NCBI RefSeq assembly: GCF_002269345.1
Contig: NZ_CP022889.1
Span: 1,054,001-1,118,000, forward strand
Direction: 5' to 3'
Length of the DNA stretch: 64,000 nucleotides
Source: Tsuneonella mangrovi
GTDB lineage: Bacteria; Pseudomonadota; Alphaproteobacteria; Sphingomonadales; Sphingomonadaceae
Shown piece by piece: positions 55,852-64,000 of this stretch. Both the position numbers and the translations under genes were made by a program. Under the pieces are notes generated by a model that saw only the letters and a list, made by a program, of their open reading frames with translations, did no database searches and was not told the DNA's origin. The number at the start of each line of letters is the position of its first letter. Positions within the stretch are counted from its first letter, which is position 1.

Positions 55852-56478
55852 GTGCTCGCCCCTGCCCTGCCCCCGATGCTCGATCTTGCAGGGACAGCCG
55901 TGTTTGCGCTGACCGGTGCGCTACTCGCCGCGCGCTTGCGGCAGACGTTCGTGACGATGGCATTTTTTGCGCTGGTCACCGGCGTAGGCGGCGGCAGCTT
56001 GCGCGACATGCTGCTGGGCGCACCGGCGTTCTGGCTTCGCAGCCCCTACGCGGCGGGCGTTATCTTCGCCACGGCATTGGTCGCATGGTTTACCCCGCGT
56101 CGGTGGTGGGAAGGCGAACTGCTCGAATGGGCCGACGCGGCGGGACTCGCCGCGTTTGCGGTGCTGGGTGCGGCCAAGGCGCTGGCGTTCGGGGTCGCGC
56201 CGCTGCCCGCTGCCGTGCTCGGAGTTGTCACTGGATGTGCCGGCGGGGTGATCCGCGACGTGATCGCCGGCGAGCCGTCGATCCTGATGCGGCCCGAACT
56301 TTACGTCACCGCCGCGGCGCTATCCGCGGTGCTGACGGTGGCCGGCGCGATGCTCGGGTTGCCCAACGCGCTCACCTGGGGTGGTGCATGGATCGCCGGG
56401 TTTGCCTTGCGCGGGGCGGCGATCCACTGGCGGCTCGCGCTGCCCGCCTATCGCGAGCCGGACGAACCGCCAGCCTGA
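55852..56478 (+). CDS. TRIC-like (UPF0126) membrane channel protein
   Basis: A 208-residue membrane protein with two repeats of three helices (GGGSLRDMLLG and GCAGGVIRDVIAG), the glycine motif shared by bacterial TRIC cation channels. The GTG at 55852 starts it 8 bp after the amidase stop; the ATG at 55876 is an alternative start. Prokaryotic TRICs conduct K+; the cellular role is unclear. Confidence 0.85.
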   Translation: MLAPALPPMLDLAGTAVFALTGALLAARLRQTFVTMAFFALVTGVGGGSLRDMLLGAPAFWLRSPYAAGVIFATALVAWFTPRRWWEGELLEWADAAGLAAFAVLGAAKALAFGVAPLPAAVLGVVTGCAGGVIRDVIAGEPSILMRPELYVTAAALSAVLTVAGAMLGLPNALTWGGAWIAGFALRGAAIHWRLALPAYREPDEPPA

Positions 56479-56490
56479 TCGAAGGCGGGT

Positions 56491-57213
56491 TCAGCCGCTG
56501 ATATCGCCTTGCGCAGACTGGTCGCCCACCGGGCCACCGGGATAGGCCGGCATTGCGTCCGCGTTGGCCGGGGCATTGTCCTGCGCGCGCCGTGCCTCGG
56601 CATAGCGCTCGTTGCTCCATTGGCGATCGTTGAGCGCGCCGCGATTGCCGTAGTCGACCCCGTCGATGCGCCCGTCGGAGCCGACGGTGCAGGTGAACGT
56701 GCCGCCGGTCCGCAAGCGACCCTCGACCACCCAGCCTTCGCCGTTGCGCGAAGCCGAATCGACAGAGTCGACTACCCCGTCGCGGTTGACCGTCCCGGTG
56801 CAGGTGTCGATTGCCTGGCTGAGGCCATTGCCGCTGTCATAACGCTGGCTGTCAGGCTGGCTGCGGTATTCCGGTGTTCGATCGTCGGGATAGCGATTGT
56901 CCGGGTAGCGGTAATCGTTGTTGGGCCGATCCTTGTTCTTCGACGAATTGCCGATCGAGGTAGCGATCGCAGCGACGATCCCCACCGCCAGCAGCCCGCC
57001 GATCACGTCGCCGGCATCGATCCGGTCGTGGTGGCGATGGCCCCAGCGGCCGTAGTCGTGGGCGTTGATCGAAGCGGCATCGAACGCGCCGATGGCGGCC
57101 AAGTCATGGTGTTGCGGCGCGCGCGGCAGCTCTGCCGCCAGCGCCGGGGTGGCGGCGAGCGATGCGCTGGCCAGCAGCGCACCCGCCGATGCGAAACGAA
57201 AGAATGTGCTCAT
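56491..57213 (-). CDS. Secreted protein with glycine zipper and Asp/Arg/Tyr-rich linker
   Basis: A 240-residue exported protein. The signal peptide is MSTFFRFASAGALLASASLAATPALA. A hydrophobic glycine-zipper segment (GDVIGGLLAVGIVAAIATS, residues about 68-86) is followed by a low-complexity linker (YRYPDNRYPDDRTPEYR) and a small domain with two cysteines (DTCTGTVNRDG, FTCTVGSDG). The next gene downstream on the same strand has the same plan, so they are paralogues. Function unknown; outer-envelope location inferred. Confidence 0.75.
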   Translation of the reverse strand: MSTFFRFASAGALLASASLAATPALAAELPRAPQHHDLAAIGAFDAASINAHDYGRWGHRHHDRIDAGDVIGGLLAVGIVAAIATSIGNSSKNKDRPNNDYRYPDNRYPDDRTPEYRSQPDSQRYDSGNGLSQAIDTCTGTVNRDGVVDSVDSASRNGEGWVVEGRLRTGGTFTCTVGSDGRIDGVDYGNRGALNDRQWSNERYAEARRAQDNAPANADAMPAYPGGPVGDQSAQGDISG

Positions 57214-57325
57214 TTACAAAAACTCCCCAAGCGGAGGCGAGCGGCACGAAGCCGTATCATGCGGCGAGACTAGGCGGTCCAGGCTTGCACCAGCCTGAAC
57301 CGCCCGCCCCCGGTGTGGATGAGCC

Positions 57326-57910
57326 TCAGAGGCCACGAATCCCGCGGTAGTCGAGGTTTACCACCCGGCCATAGCGCACATCGCACCGGAACTTGCCGCT
57401 ATCCCAACCCCGATAGCGATTGTCGTAGCCGCGATAGTCGTTGCCCCAGCCGCGCCGCCAATCGGCGTTGCGGGTGTTGACGGCAATGCGGCCTTCGATG
57501 CGGTAGCCGTCGCGGTTGCGCTTGACCTTGCGGATGTCGGTCACCCGCGCATCGCCGCGATACCGGCTGGCGTTGCGCTGCGCGGCATATACGCACTGCT
57601 GCACGGCATCGCGCGAGCCGTAGCGACTATGCCCGCTACGATCGCCATAGCCGCGATCGTAGCCGTAACCCTGGTTGTAGCGGTAGTCGTTGTAACGATA
57701 GTCGCGGTTGTGGCTCTTGCCGGCCGAGGACGCAATCGCTGCGATCCCGCCGATGATCAGCGCTCCGGCAATCACTTCACCGGCACCAATGCCGTCGTGG
57801 TGTCCGTCGCGGTCGCGCGCTGTTGCCGGGGTTGCCGAAGCCAGCGCCATCGCGCCAGCCGCGACGGTCGCAATCGTACCCTTGGCCAGTGCCTTGGTCG
57901 TGGTCTTCAT
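57326..57910 (-). CDS. Secreted glycine-zipper protein, paralogue
   Basis: A 194-residue protein with a signal peptide (ATVAAGAMALASATPATA), a glycine-zipper segment (GAGEVIAGALIIGGIAAIASS), a Tyr/Arg/Asn-rich linker (NDYRYNQGYGYDRGYGDR) and a domain with two cysteines (QQCVYAAQRN and KFRCDVRYG). Plan and cysteine spacing match the gene at 56491-57213. A 7-bp inverted repeat at 58010-58039 lies about 100 bp upstream. Function unknown. Confidence 0.75.
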   Translation of the reverse strand: MKTTTKALAKGTIATVAAGAMALASATPATARDRDGHHDGIGAGEVIAGALIIGGIAAIASSAGKSHNRDYRYNDYRYNQGYGYDRGYGDRSGHSRYGSRDAVQQCVYAAQRNASRYRGDARVTDIRKVKRNRDGYRIEGRIAVNTRNADWRRGWGNDYRGYDNRYRGWDSGKFRCDVRYGRVVNLDYRGIRGL

Positions 57911-58049
57911 GGGTCTGTCCTCACGTTCGGACGGCAAGGGATTCGCCGTCTTGTGAGGTTTGGTTAGGCGCTGGGCGGTGTGGCGACGCTGAATTGCCAG
58001 TGCAGCGATCGTTCAGGTTTGTAACCATTTTTCTGAACGTCAGGATGGA

Positions 58050-58090
58050 GACCAAACAAAGGGCCGCGAAAGTCTCCCTCCGCGGCCCCA
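58050..58090 (-). terminator. Terminator of the ribosomal protein operon
   Basis: GGGCCGCG (58061-58068) and CGCGGCCC (58081-58088) form a perfect 8-bp stem. On the minus strand it is followed by TTTGTTTGG. It lies 30 bp after the rplQ stop. Confidence 0.85.
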
Positions 58091-58118
58091 CTTGTCTGGT
58101 TTGCCCTGAGCGCTGGCG

Positions 58119-58541
58119 TCAGGCGTCTTCGAAGTCTTCCTCGTCGCTCATCACCGGGCCCGAATCCTGGCCCTTGGCGTCGATGTCGCGGTCGACCAGT
58201 TCGATGATCGCCATCGGGGCCGCGTCGCTGCCGCGAATGCCGGCCTTGATCACGCGGGTATAACCACCGTCACGATCCGAGTAACGCTCGGCAAGAACCT
58301 CGAACAGCTTCTTGAGCTGGGTTTCGTCGCCGAGGCGACTCATCGCCAGCCGGCGATTGGAGAGCCCGCCACGCTTCGCCAACGTGATCAGCTTCTCGAC
58401 ATAGGGGCGCAGTTCCTTCGCCTTGGGCGTGGTGGTGAGGATCTGCTCGTGCTTGACCAGCGCAGTGGCGAGGTTGCGCAGCAGCGCGGCGCGGTGGCCG
58501 GATTTACGCTGCAGCTTGCGGCCTGAAATCTTGTGACGCAT
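58119..58541 (-). CDS. rplQ: 50S ribosomal protein L17
   Basis: Large-subunit protein, 140 residues from the ATG at 58541 ([23 protein letters not shown] is the family start; the frame is open a little further upstream). The last 20 residues are an acidic tail ([10 protein letters not shown]), a common alphaproteobacterial extension. Last gene of the alpha operon. Confidence 0.96.
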   Translation of the reverse strand: MRHKISGRKLQRKSGHRAALLRNLATALVKHEQILTTTPKAKELRPYVEKLITLAKRGGLSNRRLAMSRLGDETQLKKLFEVLAERYSDRDGGYTRVIKAGIRGSDAAPMAIIELVDRDIDAKGQDSGPVMSDEEDFEDA

Positions 58542-58692
58542 TTCAAATCTTCCTTCTTTGCCGACCCATCCGGGCGGGAAACCGGTTCCCACTTTCCCTG
58601 ATGGGATCGGACGTTCGAAAAGGGCCCGTCCTAGGTAGCCCAGTGCTGGCGGCGCTTTCCCGTTACTTGGGAGGTGCGCCGCCGGAACCCGT

Positions 58693-59745
58693 TCAGCCCA
58701 GCAGCTCCTGTTCGAGCTTCTTGGCCATTTCCTCGATGTTCTCCGGCGGCCAGCCGGGGATGTCCATGCCGAGGCGCAGACCCATCGAGCTCAGGACTTC
58801 CTTGATCTCGTTGAGGCTCTTGCGGCCGAAGTTTGGCGTGCGGAGCATCTCGGCCTCGGTCTTCTGGACCAGGTCGCCGATGTAGATGATGTTGTCGTTC
58901 TTGAGGCAGTTCGCCGAACGCACCGACAGCTCGAGCTCGTCGACCTTCTTGAGGAGGTAACGGTTGAGCTGGTTGGTGTCGCTCTCTTCGGGCTGCGCGG
59001 CCACGCCGATCATGGCGCTCTGCGGCTGCGGGATGCCGTCTTCGAAGTGGACGAATAGCGTCAGCTGGTCCTGCAGGATGCGTGCGGCATAGGCGATCGC
59101 ATCTTCCGGGGTGACGGTGCCGTCGGTTTCGATCGTCAGGCTCAGCTTGTCGAAGTCGAGTTCCTGCCCCACGCGAGCATTCTCGACCTTGTAGCTGACC
59201 TGGCGGACCGGCGAATACAGCGAGTCGACCGGGATCAGGCCGATCGGCGCGTCGACCGGACGGTTGCCGACCGCGGGGACGTAGCCCTTGCCGGTGTCGG
59301 CGGTGAGCTCCATGTTCAGCGTCGCACCTTCGTCGAGGTGGCAGATCACGAGGTCCTTGTTGAGAACCTCGATGTCACCCGACACGGCGATGTCGCCGGC
59401 GGTGACTTCACCAGGGCCGGTGGCCGAAAGCTGCAGGCGCTTGGCGCCTTCGCCTTCCATCTTGAGGGCGATCTGCTTCACGTTGAGCACGATGTCGGTC
59501 ACGTCCTCGCGCACACCGGCAAGCGAAGAGAATTCGTGCAGCACGTTCTCGATCTTAATCGAGGTGATCGCGGCGCCCTGAAGGCTGGAGAGCAGCACGC
59601 GGCGCAGCGCATTGCCGAGCGTCAGGCCGAAGCCCCGCTCGAGCGGTTCGGCAACGAAGGTTGCCTTGCGACCCTTGGCGCCTTCCTTGACGTCGAGGGC
59701 ATTGGGTTTCTTGAGTTCCTGCCAGTTCTTGGTGTTGACGGACAT
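58693..59745 (-). CDS. rpoA: RNA polymerase alpha subunit
   Basis: 350-residue alpha subunit. N-terminal assembly domain ([21 protein letters not shown]) and the C-terminal domain binding UP elements and activators ([27 protein letters not shown]) are complete. It lies between rpsK and rplQ as usual; the 150-bp gap before rplQ holds no gene. Confidence 0.98.
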   Translation of the reverse strand: MSVNTKNWQELKKPNALDVKEGAKGRKATFVAEPLERGFGLTLGNALRRVLLSSLQGAAITSIKIENVLHEFSSLAGVREDVTDIVLNVKQIALKMEGEGAKRLQLSATGPGEVTAGDIAVSGDIEVLNKDLVICHLDEGATLNMELTADTGKGYVPAVGNRPVDAPIGLIPVDSLYSPVRQVSYKVENARVGQELDFDKLSLTIETDGTVTPEDAIAYAARILQDQLTLFVHFEDGIPQPQSAMIGVAAQPEESDTNQLNRYLLKKVDELELSVRSANCLKNDNIIYIGDLVQKTEAEMLRTPNFGRKSLNEIKEVLSSMGLRLGMDIPGWPPENIEEMAKKLEQELLG

Positions 59746-59848
59746 GGATTTCCCCTGGGTTCAAATGCGGGCAGGACCGGCTGCGCTGGATGGCGCGTCC
59801 GGTCCGTGAATGGCGGCGGAGCTCAGCGCCCCGCCGGGCAGGTACGGA

Positions 59849-60238
59849 TCAGACGCGACGACGTTTCGACGGCCGCACGCCGTTGTGCGGGATCGGCGTA
59901 ACGTCGCGGATCGAAGTGATCGTGAAGCCGACGGCGGCGAGGCCGCGCAGCGCGCTTTCGCGACCCGAACCCGGGCCCTTCACTTCCACTTCGAGAGTGC
60001 GCACACCATGTTCGGCCGCCTTCTTGCCGGCATCGTCGGCAGCGACCTGGGCGGCATAGGGCGTCGACTTGCGGCTGCCCTTGAAGCCCATCATCCCGGC
60101 GCTGGACCAGCTGATCGCGTTGCCCTGCGCATCGGTGATGGTGATCATGGTGTTGTTGAAGCTGGCGTTGATGTGCGCAACGCCGCTTGAGATGTTCTTT
60201 TTGTCGCGACGCCTTACTCGGCCGGGTTCGCGTGCCAT
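59849..60238 (-). CDS. rpsK: 30S ribosomal protein S11
   Basis: 129 residues. The [21 protein letters not shown] segment and the C-terminal [20 protein letters not shown] are exact family features. 61 bp after rpsM, 103 bp before rpoA. Confidence 0.97.
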   Translation of the reverse strand: MAREPGRVRRRDKKNISSGVAHINASFNNTMITITDAQGNAISWSSAGMMGFKGSRKSTPYAAQVAADDAGKKAAEHGVRTLEVEVKGPGSGRESALRGLAAVGFTITSIRDVTPIPHNGVRPSKRRRV

Positions 60239-60299
60239 GTCGATATTCCTCTAACTAGTCAGCGGATGAAGCAGGTAAGCTGCGGGGCGGGCCCGGGGC

Positions 60300-60668
60300 T
60301 TACTTCTTCTTCCCGGCGATCGGCTTGGCCTTGCCCTTGCGGGTCCGGGCGTTGGTGTGCGTGCGCTGTCCGCGAACGGGCAGGCCGTTGCGATGACGCA
60401 GGCCGCGATAGGACCGCAGGTCCATCAGCCGCTTGATGTTCATCGCGGTGTCGCGACGCAGGTCGCCTTCCACCTTGTGATCGGCGTCGATCGTCTCGCG
60501 AATCTGCAGCACTTCCGCGTCGGTCAGGTCCTGGACCCGGCGGCTGTGATCGATTCCCAGCTTGTCGGCGATCTTCACGGCGGTCGTGCGTCCGATCCCG
60601 TGAATGTAGGTGAGCGCGATAATCACGCGCTTGTTTGTGGGGAGGTTTACCCCGGCAATACGAGCCAC
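60300..60668 (-). CDS. rpsM: 30S ribosomal protein S13
   Basis: 122 residues. [15 protein letters not shown] at the start and the [26 protein letters not shown] terminus near the P-site tRNA are typical. First gene of this sub-block; the usual neighbour adk is displaced by an extra gene. Confidence 0.97.
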   Translation of the reverse strand: MARIAGVNLPTNKRVIIALTYIHGIGRTTAVKIADKLGIDHSRRVQDLTDAEVLQIRETIDADHKVEGDLRRDTAMNIKRLMDLRSYRGLRHRNGLPVRGQRTHTNARTRKGKAKPIAGKKK

Positions 60669-60998
60669 TTAGTTCTCCATGCTCCACAGGGACCTGTCCA
60701 AAATGGAGGACCCCATCTCATCGCTGTTTGTTTCAACCTGCAGACACCGGAATTCCGGCGACTACCGCGACGGCAAAAAGCCCGGATGGCGTGCAATATG
60801 GCTGCCGCCTGCCGGACTCGTCCCGCCTTGTCGAATGATTGGCGCGCTTAAGGGGATTCGCCAGCCCCGTCAACAGCATTCGCGCGCAATCCGACAGCGA
60901 GGCCTGATATGGGCTCCGCTGCAGTGGTTGCAAGGGGTGTGATACACCGCAATCGCGGCTTCGTCAAAGCGAGGGCCAACCGGCTTTCCCCTGTCGCG
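60669..60998. other. Gap between the SRPBCC-like gene and rpsM
   Basis: About 330 bp with no convincing reading frame or RNA fold. It probably carries the promoter of the rpsM-rpsK-rpoA-rplQ block, since the ribosomal operon is interrupted here, but no clear -35/-10 pair was recognised. Confidence 0.4.
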
Positions 60999-61733
60999 CT
61001 AACGGCCCTGTGACTGCGTATCGCTTTCCGGCTGCTTCTTCGCCGCCATCGCGTCGAGTGCGGCCCCGACGTCGGTCGGCCCGCTGGGCTCCTGCGCATC
61101 GGGCTTGTCATCCGGCGCGGCGGCCGGTGCCGCCTCCGGTTCGGGCGGCGGTTTGGGCGCATCGACCCTGCCGAGCTTCGCGGCGAGCCCGTCGAGCTGC
61201 TCGCTCATCACTCCGTCGACCGCCTTGGAGATGACGTCGACCGGATAGCGCATCTGCCCGCCGACGACGTATTCCCACACGATTTTGGTGCCGCCAGTGT
61301 CGGTCGGCTGAAGGGTAATCGTCAGCACTCCCGTCACCGGCTCGCTCTGCAATGGCCCCAGCGCACCGCGCATCCGCAGCGCCTTGAGCGGTTCGGCGAG
61401 CACGACCGTCATGTGCTGCGCGCTCCCGGCGAGCCCGGCGCTGTTGGCGGTCGGCTCTTCCGGGATCCGCTCGCAGAAACAGCCGCCGCCCTGCGGGGTG
61501 ATCGTGAGGTTCGCGGCATCGCCCGACCAGGTATGCGCGCTGTTCCACCACTCGGCGGGCTTGATCAGCATCAGCCAGGTCTCGAGCGGCGCGGCCTTTA
61601 CCGTCGCGCTGTCGCGCGTGACGAACATATTCGCTTCGCTTTTGATCACCTTTGCGGAGGTCGGCGGTGCGGCAGCGGCTGCCAGCGTTGCCAAGCTACC
61701 CAGCAGCGCGCGGTTCATTGTTGTACGGATCAT
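60999..61733 (-). CDS. SRPBCC-like secreted protein inside the ribosomal block
   Basis: A 244-residue exported protein from the ATG at 61733 (61718 is an alternative): signal peptide MIRTTMNRALLGSLATLAAAAAPPTSA, then a helix-grip-type domain (APLETWLMLIKPAEWWNSAHTWSG, GTKIVWEYVVGGQM, DGVMSEQLDGLAAKLGR) like START/SRPBCC ligand-binding proteins, and a Pro/Ala/Glu-rich tail. It sits between adk and rpsM, which are usually adjacent. Ligand unknown. Confidence 0.72.
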   Translation of the reverse strand: MIRTTMNRALLGSLATLAAAAAPPTSAKVIKSEANMFVTRDSATVKAAPLETWLMLIKPAEWWNSAHTWSGDAANLTITPQGGGCFCERIPEEPTANSAGLAGSAQHMTVVLAEPLKALRMRGALGPLQSEPVTGVLTITLQPTDTGGTKIVWEYVVGGQMRYPVDVISKAVDGVMSEQLDGLAAKLGRVDAPKPPPEPEAAPAAAPDDKPDAQEPSGPTDVGAALDAMAAKKQPESDTQSQGR

Positions 61734-61788
61734 TTGAGAGCCTCCCATTGCCCGGCCTTATTTCATGAGCGGTCGGGAGGGGAAAGTG

Positions 61789-62436
61789 TCAACCGGCGAG
61801 GACGGCCTCGATTTCCTGCGTAACCGCATCAATCTCGCCCATCCCGTCGACCCGAGTAACGATCCCGCGGGCTTCGTAGATCGGCAGGATCGGCGCGGTC
61901 TTGGCGCGGTATTCAGCCATGCGGGTCCGCACGGTGTCTTCGTTGTCGTCGGGCCGGCGCTTGAACTCGGTGCTGCCGCACTTGTCGCACACCCCCTCGA
62001 CCTTGGGCAGCTTGAATGTGTCGTGGTAGCCCTCGCCGCACTTGGCGCAAGTGAACCGGCCAGTGATCCGCTCGACCAGTGCATCCTCGTTCACTTCCAG
62101 CTCGATCACATGATCGAGCTTGCGCCCGCGCCCGGCGAGGATTTCGTCGAGCGAGTGCGCCTGCGCGGCGGTGCGCGGATAGCCGTCGAAGATCGCGCCG
62201 GTATCGGGACCCATCGCGGCCAGCTCGGCGTCGATCAGCTTGCTGACGATCTCGTCGGAAACCAGCTCGCCGCGCTCCATCACCGCCTTGGCCTCGAGCC
62301 CCACGGGAGTGCCTGCCTTGACTGCGGCGCGCAGCATGTCGCCGGTCGAGAGCTGGCGCATTCCGTGGGCATCGACGAGCCGCTGTGCCTGGGTGCCCTT
62401 GCCCGCCCCTGGCGGTCCGAGGAGGATGATGTTCAC
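61789..62436 (-). CDS. adk: Adenylate kinase
   Basis: Interconverts AMP, ADP and ATP. 215 residues of the long form. P-loop GPPGAGKGT (7-15), FDGYPRTAAQA, and a LID with a Cys4 zinc site (CAKCGEGYHDTF and CDKCGS). 31 bp after secY. Confidence 0.97.
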   Translation of the reverse strand: MNIILLGPPGAGKGTQAQRLVDAHGMRQLSTGDMLRAAVKAGTPVGLEAKAVMERGELVSDEIVSKLIDAELAAMGPDTGAIFDGYPRTAAQAHSLDEILAGRGRKLDHVIELEVNEDALVERITGRFTCAKCGEGYHDTFKLPKVEGVCDKCGSTEFKRRPDDNEDTVRTRMAEYRAKTAPILPIYEARGIVTRVDGMGEIDAVTQEIEAVLAG

Positions 62437-62467
62437 GTCTAGCTCGCCCCCAAACTTGTTTTCGTTG

Positions 62468-63832
62468 TTACCGCAGCCGCCCTTTGAGCCGCGCCTTCTT
62501 GATCAGGTCGCCATACTGGTGTGCCAGCAGGTGCGACTGGATCTGGCTGATCGTATCGACCGTGACATTGACCACGATCAAAAGGCTCGTGCCGCCGAGG
62601 AACAGCGGGATGCCCGTCTGCGCGATCATGTATTCCGGGATGACGCAGACCAGCGTCAGGTACAGCGCGCCGACCACGGTGATGCGGGTCAGCACGTAAT
62701 CGAGATAGTCCTGCGTGCGCTTGCCGGGGCGGATGCCGGGAATGAACCCGCCGTTCTTCTTGAGGTTCTCAGCAGTCTCCTCGGGGTTGAACACCACGGC
62801 GGTGTAGAAGAAGCTGAAGAAGATGATGCCCGATGCGTAGAGCAGCATGTAGAGCGGCTGCCCGTGGCGCAGGTAGAAATTGAGCGTGTTGATGATCGTG
62901 CCGGCCGTCGAATCGGCATTGATCCCCTCACCCGCGAACTGAGTGATCGTCAGCGGCAACAACAGCAGCGAGCTGGCGAAGATCGGCGGGATCACGCCAG
63001 CGGTGTTGAGCTTCAGCGGCAGGTGGCTGCGATCCGCCTGCATCATGCCCTTGGCGCTCGCGCGCTTGGGATATTGCACCAGCAGGCGCCGCTGGGCGCG
63101 CTCCATGAAGCATATGAACACCACCAGGCCGACGATCATCCCGACAAAGCCGATGATCACGAACGGCCCGATCGAACCCGACCGACCGCCTTCGAACAGG
63201 TTTGCGGTAAAGCTCGGGAAGCGGCTGATGATGCCCGCCATGATGATCAGCGACACGCCGTTGCCTATCCCGCGCGACGTGATCTGTTCGCCCAGCCACA
63301 GCAGGAACATCGACCCGCCGACGAGGCTGATGACCGCGACGATACGGAACGTGATCCCCGGGATGACGACCGCTTGCAGCCCGCTCGATGCGCCGTAGGC
63401 TTCGAGGCCCGAAGCGAGGAACCAGCCCTGGATCGCGCACAGGAACACCGTGCCGTAGCGGGTGTACTGGTTGAGTTTCTGCCGACCGGTCGCGCCTTCC
63501 TTCTTCAGCGCGGCAAGCGCGGGATGGAGCGAAGCGGCCAGCTGAACCACGATCGAGGCGGTGATGTATGGCATGATGCCGAGCGCAATCAGGCTCATGC
63601 GCGAAAGGCTGCCGCCGGAGAATGTGTTGAACAGGTCGAGGATGCCGCCCTGTGTCTGGCTGTAGAGCTGCGACAGCACCAGCGGGTTGACGCCCGGCAG
63701 CGGCACGAAGCTGAGGAAGCGGAAGACGATCAGCGCGCCGATCGTGAACCAGATGCGGTTCTTGAGTTCGGTGGCCTTGGAGAAGTTCGCGAGGCTCAGG
63801 TTGCTCGCAATGTTGTCGGCGCTGGATGCCAT
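62468..63832 (-). CDS. secY: Protein translocase subunit SecY
   Basis: Central pore of the Sec translocon in the inner membrane. 454 residues with ten helices; PLPGVNPLVLSQLYSQTQGG, GIMPYITASIVVQL and the cytoplasmic loop ending RRLLVQYPKR are typical. Lies between rplO and adk. Confidence 0.97.
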   Translation of the reverse strand: MASSADNIASNLSLANFSKATELKNRIWFTIGALIVFRFLSFVPLPGVNPLVLSQLYSQTQGGILDLFNTFSGGSLSRMSLIALGIMPYITASIVVQLAASLHPALAALKKEGATGRQKLNQYTRYGTVFLCAIQGWFLASGLEAYGASSGLQAVVIPGITFRIVAVISLVGGSMFLLWLGEQITSRGIGNGVSLIIMAGIISRFPSFTANLFEGGRSGSIGPFVIIGFVGMIVGLVVFICFMERAQRRLLVQYPKRASAKGMMQADRSHLPLKLNTAGVIPPIFASSLLLLPLTITQFAGEGINADSTAGTIINTLNFYLRHGQPLYMLLYASGIIFFSFFYTAVVFNPEETAENLKKNGGFIPGIRPGKRTQDYLDYVLTRITVVGALYLTLVCVIPEYMIAQTGIPLFLGGTSLLIVVNVTVDTISQIQSHLLAHQYGDLIKKARLKGRLR

Positions 63833-63952
63833 CGAAAAACCCGCAATTCCTGCTCTACGCCAAGGGACTTTGCAGGTCCCTCCCGGCTTGGGAAGGTTAC
63901 ATAGGGAGCGCAGGACCCGATGTCGAACCCTGCACTCGCTATTTTGTCGGTA

Positions 63953-64000
63953 TTATTCGCCCTTGTCGGCGGCAGCTTCGGCCTTCGGCGCGGTCACGGT
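63953..64000 (-). CDS. rplO: 50S ribosomal protein L15 (C-terminal end only)
   Basis: The last 15 codons of a minus-strand gene run off the window: TVTAPKAEAAADKGE then TAA. Position before secY and the VTAPKA-like ending identify rplO. 120 bp separate it from secY. Confidence 0.8.
   Translation of the reverse strand, partial: TVTAPKAEAAADKGE

Overview
This window is high-GC alphaproteobacterial chromosome, most likely from the order Sphingomonadales (Erythrobacteraceae-like). The evidence is gene content and order: an mdh-sucD-sucA-sucB-lpd block, the rplO-secY-adk-rpsM-rpsK-rpoA-rplQ ribosomal block, GreB, RlmN, IalB-like, SleB and S9/M13/M3 peptidase genes in an aerobic Gram-negative context, and a GTTC-N7-GTTC LexA-type box in front of uvrA. 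Taxonomy is inferred from this style only; no rRNA or tRNA gene was seen.

Layout. 1-9.6 kb: tandem S9 peptidases, dapA, a soluble lytic transglycosylase, greB, an IalB-like protein and rlmN. 9.7-15.6 kb: a small glycine-zipper protein with a terminator, then an overlapping run of SDR reductase, membrane cytochrome b, molybdopterin oxidoreductase, cyclopropane fatty acid synthase and MATE exporter, ended by a convergent DUF2147 gene. 15.7-18.3 kb: argG, an 814-bp gap with a DnaA-box-like inverted repeat and a candidate structured transcript ending in a strong UUCG terminator, then rlpA. 18.3-21.7 kb: an accessory patch with palindromic repeats, a terminase-small-subunit-like gene carrying a dispersed 24-bp repeat, and an AT-richer insert with a SLATT membrane protein and a reverse transcriptase, preceded by a candidate folded RNA and abutting a leftover second copy of the uvrA 3' end. 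21.7-38 kb: uvrA, a BT1/MFS transporter, two tandem RTX proteins, poxB, an M13 peptidase, thpR, a spore-coat-U protein and an M3 peptidase. 38-42.7 kb: a btuB-btuF-btuC-btuD vitamin B12 uptake operon under a cobalamin riboswitch. 42.7-46.8 kb: a SleB-like hydrolase, a small unknown protein, a GGDEF-EAL protein and a 52-residue membrane microprotein. 46.9-56.5 kb: TCA-cycle genes, an amidase and a TRIC-like channel. 56.5-64 kb: two related secreted proteins, then the distal end of the ribosomal protein superoperon with its terminator, interrupted by an SRPBCC-type gene.

How it works together. Most of the window is housekeeping: TCA cycle, translation, protein export, DNA repair and B12 uptake. 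The strongest candidate for an undescribed system is the SLATT-RT module at 19.45-21.6 kb. It looks like an anti-phage reverse transcriptase locus: the SLATT protein is a predicted membrane effector, the RT has intact catalytic aspartates, and the leader could fold into a multi-branched RNA. It lies at a uvrA-adjacent site with a recombination scar.
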